Source: Vermamoeba vermiformis (lineage: Eukaryota; Tubulinea; Echinamoebida). From it: a stretch of 64,000 nt of DNA. Positions 60,559-64,000 of the stretch are shown piece after piece; position 1 is the first letter of the stretch; each line of letters begins with the position of its first letter. The notes below the pieces were generated by a model, which saw only the letters and a program-made list of their open reading frames with translations, made no database searches and had not been told where the DNA came from. Made by a program: the position numbers and the translations under genes. The stretch lies in contig JBEWZL010000083.1 in NCBI GenBank assembly GCA_045837725.1, positions 186,001 through 250,000 on the forward strand, given 5' to 3'.

Positions 60559-60661
60559 GAAGTCGTTCAGCAGCACTGTCGGAGTTGCTCCGTAGCAATT
60601 GGCGTGATATCTACGATTGCCGCTTCTTTCACTAGCTCGTGAATATCTCGCAGAATACCTT
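60559..60661 (-). pseudogene. Relic of the 3' part of the neighbouring AAA ATPase gene
   Basis: Aligns with 63576-63714 in the same orientation: shared blocks around GTCATTCAGCAGCACTG, TCGGAGTTG, GCAAT-GCGTGATATC and CTTCTTTCAC-AGCTC-CGAATATC. About 85 percent of aligned bases agree by eye, with one gap of about 40 nt. Translation on minus gives DIHELVKEAA next to IATEQLR, against DIRELVKEAAMFP and IAAEQLR in the intact gene. No open frame continues, so it is a decayed partial duplicate. It sits on the far side of the NTPase gene from its parent. Confidence 0.8.
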
Positions 60662-60699
60662 CGCAAATAGAAGAAAATTATTATTTGTCTTGTTACCCA

Positions 60700-63430
60700 G
60701 AATTACCACAATCTATGTACTTCGTGCGGGCATCTTTTGCAAGCCGAGCAATTATTTGTTGCGTGCGCCAGGTCTCAAGACGCTCGCTCTATTCTAAATT
60801 AGAATCTAAGGGAAGTAAAAACCCTTTTCTTGAAGCTCAAACCGATGGTATGCGAATATGGAACTAACAGTTGTAAAATAATGCTTACCTATTTAACCCT
60901 TTTAGGTGCCAAATCAGCTTTTAACAAGAAACCAAATCCGCAAATCTGTGTCGCTGGATCACAAAAACGCTTATATTCGCCTGATAACATTCAGCCTGCG
61001 ACAGTGTAAGGGCACAAAATTATTATGTGAGTATTTGAATTAATTTGAGACAGGCCGGGCGCTGGATTTCAGATTTTGTGGAATCAAGTCGTGGATGTGG
61101 AAGCCAAGCTTCACTTTATGGAAAATAGGAGTGTCGAAGTTAAACAAGTGTTCGATCATTTCGTGCAGTCTCTCCTTGCCCAGTACGAGCTCGTGCCTTC
61201 TAACGATGTTAAATTGCGCATCGTCCTCGCTTCGCAAATGGTTGGCAGCGGCAAAACGTTGTTCGGGCGGTCATTTTTATCCGCAGCTTCCAGCAGGCGA
61301 GAGGAGTGGCAGCAGTTGTACCAAACAAAAGGCGAAAAGTTCGTTGTGGAAGAAATTCTAGCCGCCGAACACGTCGAGTTTAACTTATCTAGACTACCCG
61401 GCAACTTCACCATTGAACAAGCAACGTCGTTTTTCTTAAACTTGTTGTGCAATGCTTTGGTTGGGAAAACTGGTCGCAGTGAAACACCTTTAACTCGTGA
61501 AGAGCTTGAGCTACACTGGAACAACCGCGCAAATTTGGTTGTTGACGATATATTATCTTATTTTCAACGACGACTGCAGTGCAAGCTATTTATACACCTT
61601 GATGAAGTGGATTATGTATTACAAACAGAAGCGGGGGTATGTCACTCCAATGCTTGACCTATTCATTAATCATCGTTTGCAGTGCATTCCAACTCCTGAT
61701 GCAATCCAACGTCTGTATGACTTTTGGAGATTGTTCATCAATGCTATTGTTCAGCATTCTTTGTGTTATTGCTCTGGTCGTTCCCCTTCACTACTGAAGT
61801 TGGGCAGAGGGTACTACAGTTCAAGGCTGAATATGGGATCTGCACCTGCAAGTGTTGCCCCTATCTTCTTTGACAGACTATTTCCCAATAACATTGCTAA
61901 TACTATCAAACAAAATTATCCCACTGCATTCTCAAGTTCTCATAACAAATTGGAGGGTAAGTGTGACATAGTGCACAGTTCTATTGCTAACAACAAGCAG
62001 AAAAAATCCAGTTACTTGCAGACCAGGTGTACTACTGGACTGCTGGCATTCCAAGGCTTGTTCATGCAGCCATTGCATATTATCAAAAGAATTACTGTCC
62101 AAATGATCAGTCTGCACCAGGTGATTTGGATACACTGATGCCCAAAGATCTGATTGCCAAATGGAGCAAATTTGTGGCAGTACTGTTCTATTTCTCCAGC
62201 AATTGTTGCTGAGCTAGGAAATTATGCAGCCTTAAAGGACAACCCAGAACTCCAAAGGCTCTATCTCAAGGTTGCTCAAGATGCCCTTATGGCCACTCCT
62301 TATAGCGCTTGACTTGTCACTTGAGCCATCACTTGACATTCTACAACAGCTATGGATCCTTGGCATTTACACTGCAAAAACATCTCAGTTACAAGTATGT
62401 AACAATTGCCATTCTAATTCAAGCTCCTACTAACTATGGATTTAGTCTGAGCCAGCAACCTTAACTAGAAGCAGTAACGGAAAAGTATGCATCATATATA
62501 TTTCTGTAGCCTCCTAACATGACACTTTAGGTTATTCTATACCCAATCCTTCCAAGGGTAGTCTTTCAGTACCTTACTCAAACACAAGCTCTGAATGACC
62601 CAGTATTCAGAACAGTTCCCTCTGATTACTTCAATCCAGAGCCAGTAAGCAAGCCAGAGAACTGGCTAGAAACAAAGGGAGTGGAGTGCTTTGCTTACAG
62701 AATCAAAGACAAATTTCAGCATGTCATTCCAAATCACAAGACAATTGACATAGACTACCAGGCAGCCAATCTCTTTCCATTCTTAATGGGCACTTGTCTT
62801 GCCAAATCAAAATTTGAGCCACTTAGAAATGCATTCCACCTCCCTAAAATGATGAAAGCAGAGTGAGTAACAACTACTGCTAAGAATTAGAACTGACCTT
62901 ATAGCTCCAGGTCTGAGGCCAAGGAAGGAAGAATTGTGCTGACGCTGAAAACTGAACTCAACAGTGAAGCACAAGTGGCACAAGCCAATGTTTCACAGTG
63001 GAAAACAATTTTGGCTTATGTTGAAACTGGCTTGTACATTCCCTTTGATAAGTCCTCTTCAGGTGATGCCTATTATTTTTGGAAAAACTCAAGATCAATA
63101 GATACTCTTGTGTTTCAATTCAAAGCAGGAATGCAAGCACTGTCACTTTCAAGCATTTCCACAGAAGTTAACAAAGCTGTTGGCTCACTTCCAAGCACCG
63201 TCAGAAAAGCAGTGGTTGTCTTTATTGGAGGTTATTCAGGTGCATTGCAAAAGTATGCTGTTGCTAACTCCAACTATGCTTGGAAAATCCAAGTCGATAA
63301 ACTACCTGCCAATGCAAAGTTAAGATCATTAATGGAAGCAAGAAAATTGGATGTCTTGATTCTAAACGAAAGTGGCCAAGAGCTGCTACTGTCATCATTT
63401 GTATTGTCACGAACAGGGTTAAGGCAATAA
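60700..63430 (+). CDS. Crinkler/RHSP-type P-loop NTPase gene, possibly decayed
   Basis: Treated as a probable fossil of an effector-like family. Parts in order: a poorly defined N-terminal portion, a P-loop ATPase (Walker A MVGSGKTLFG near 61250; Walker B LFIHLDEVDYVL near 61600), a helical region with the family's CSGRSP and TAGIPRLV signatures (61.7-62.1 kb), and a C-terminal domain ending LDVLILNESGQELLL (63.35 kb). The NTPase-plus-C-terminal layout fits Crinkler-RHSP effectors described in oomycetes, fungi and other eukaryotes, which spread by horizontal transfer. The reading frame appears interrupted about twice in the middle to late part, so the copy may be broken; the ends look whole. 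The segment from about 61.6 kb on lacks CACGTG and has different codon use from its neighbours. Confidence 0.6.
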
Positions 63431-63470
63431 AACTATTTTACATTGCATCAATAATTCGTGACGATATATC

Positions 63471-64000
63471 CTATCCTCGCAAGTGGCCGTAAGAGCCAAA
63501 CTGTTCGTTCCACAGCTCAAATTCTCTCACAGACTCGGGCTTGACGGACGGTTTGATGACTTGCAAGGCCCGTTTAAAGTCATTCAGCAGCACTGGTCGG
63601 AGTTGTTCCGCAGCAATCCGCGTGATATCTCCGCGATGTTGTTGGGTCATGTCACGAATTGGAAACATGGCGGCTTCTTTCACGAGCTCACGAATATCAC
63701 TCGCGGAATAACCTTGTAATGACATGTGTCAATAATCAAGTGTCAAAGTGTCACAAATACATACCGCGTGTGTCTTGCACTATGACACTTAGGTCTTTGC
63801 TGGACAGATTGACGGAGATATCTTTGAGATTTTTCAAGATCATTTGTGATCGCGCATTCTCTTCGGGCAATGGAATGTAGATCCGCTTCGGCTGTAATAA
63901 AACAGGTCAATACAAGCGTCGATATTATTAATACAATGTCCTTGCCATTCGTCGTCGCATGGCCTCATCGAGGTCGTCAGGTCTGTTCGTGGCACCCAAC
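63471..64000 (-). CDS. AAA ATPase of the spastin/katanin/fidgetin (meiotic) clade, partial (C-terminal end)
   Basis: Only the C-terminal end lies in the window (exons 63471-63712, 63765-63891, 63946-64000 and beyond). Landmarks: LGATNRPDDLDEAMRRRM (second region of homology, arginine finger area), PKRIYIPLPEENARSQM, GYSASDIRELVKEAAMFPIRDM (sensor 2 helix), and the C-terminal helix SVREFELWNEQFGSYG typical of microtubule-severing members, where it supports hexamer assembly. Severing of microtubules is inferred from the clade. Intron 63892-63945 has a GC donor (CGAATG|GCAAGG). A TGACATGTGTCA palindrome variant lies in the next intron (63720-63731). A partial duplicate lies at 60559-60661. Confidence 0.88.
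63892..63945 (-). other. GC-AG intron in the AAA ATPase gene
   Basis: Minus-strand donor ATG|GCAAGG, acceptor TTACAG. It joins AMRRRM to PKRIYIP in the family frame; no GT site nearby gives that join. Confidence 0.8.

Overview
The window is nuclear DNA from a gene-dense, intron-rich unicellular eukaryote. Genes sit on both strands, mostly 100-600 bp apart. Introns are many, about 45-70 nt and AT-rich, with GT-AG ends and an unusually high share of GC-AG ends. The gene set (tandem CH plus coiled-coil actin binder, DH/PH Rho GEF, CRIB/MST-type kinase with Kelch repeats, STAND-TPR protein, IPT/TIG surface protein, WWE-PH protein) suggests an amoeboid protist, most likely an amoebozoan. That is inference; no rRNA or other marker is present to fix the taxon. 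I see no tRNA, rRNA, CRISPR or intact transposon.

Layout. 1-3 kb: 3' end of aspartyl aminopeptidase and a peroxisomal thiolase with a textbook PTS2. 3.1-7.4 kb (minus): a 1,323-residue VIT-VWA-DUF2135 protein carrying an RNA-polymerase-II-CTD-like heptad array. 7.7-14.1 kb (plus): a Pro/Thr-rich protein, a DH-PH-DH Rho GEF and a CAP-domain protein. 14.2-17.9 kb (minus): a membrane protein with a torsin/LAP1-like domain and a tropomodulin-like LRR kinase. 18.0-22.7 kb (plus): a PAF-acetylhydrolase-like lipase and a WWE-PH protein with a Met/Gln/Gly-rich tail. 22.8-26.3 kb (minus): two tandem pentameric ligand-gated ion channel genes lacking the Cys-loop. 26.7-30.3 kb: a UBE2E/UBE2D-class E2 and a tandem-CH coiled-coil protein. 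30.6-35.3 kb: an 18-exon CLU / UBR-box / LRR fusion. 35.9-36.9 kb: two small secreted proteins. 36.9-39.2 kb: an NMN adenylyltransferase fused to an APH-like kinase fold. 39.3-43.4 kb (minus): Kelch repeats + CRIB + MST/Hippo-type kinase + a linker full of Thr-Met motifs. 43.6-49.1 kb: an IPT/TIG surface protein and a type I membrane protein. 49.8-55.0 kb: DUF4062-STAND NTPase-TPR protein. 55.1-60.5 kb: a Ser-rich protein, a small membrane ORF and a TPR protein. 60.5-64 kb: a Crinkler/RHSP-type NTPase gene lying between an AAA ATPase gene and a decayed duplicate of that ATPase's 3' end.

Functional themes are cytoskeleton and Rho/Rac signalling (GEF, CRIB kinase, CH protein, LRR kinase, AAA severing-type ATPase), ubiquitin and protein quality control (E2, UBR-LRR-CLU, WWE), and cell surface and secretion (ion channels, IPT/TIG, GPI-like protein).

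At the DNA level three short motifs recur far more than their neighbours explain: the palindrome TGACA-NN-TGTCA (15 perfect TGACACGTGTCA copies plus 8 centre variants, in introns and in exons), a MEF2-like 10-mer CTATTTTTAG (8 copies, mostly inside exons in different frames) and a CArG-like palindrome that sits almost only in introns. Gene models were built by eye from splice signals; for most multi-exon genes the exon lengths sum exactly in frame, which I used as an internal check.
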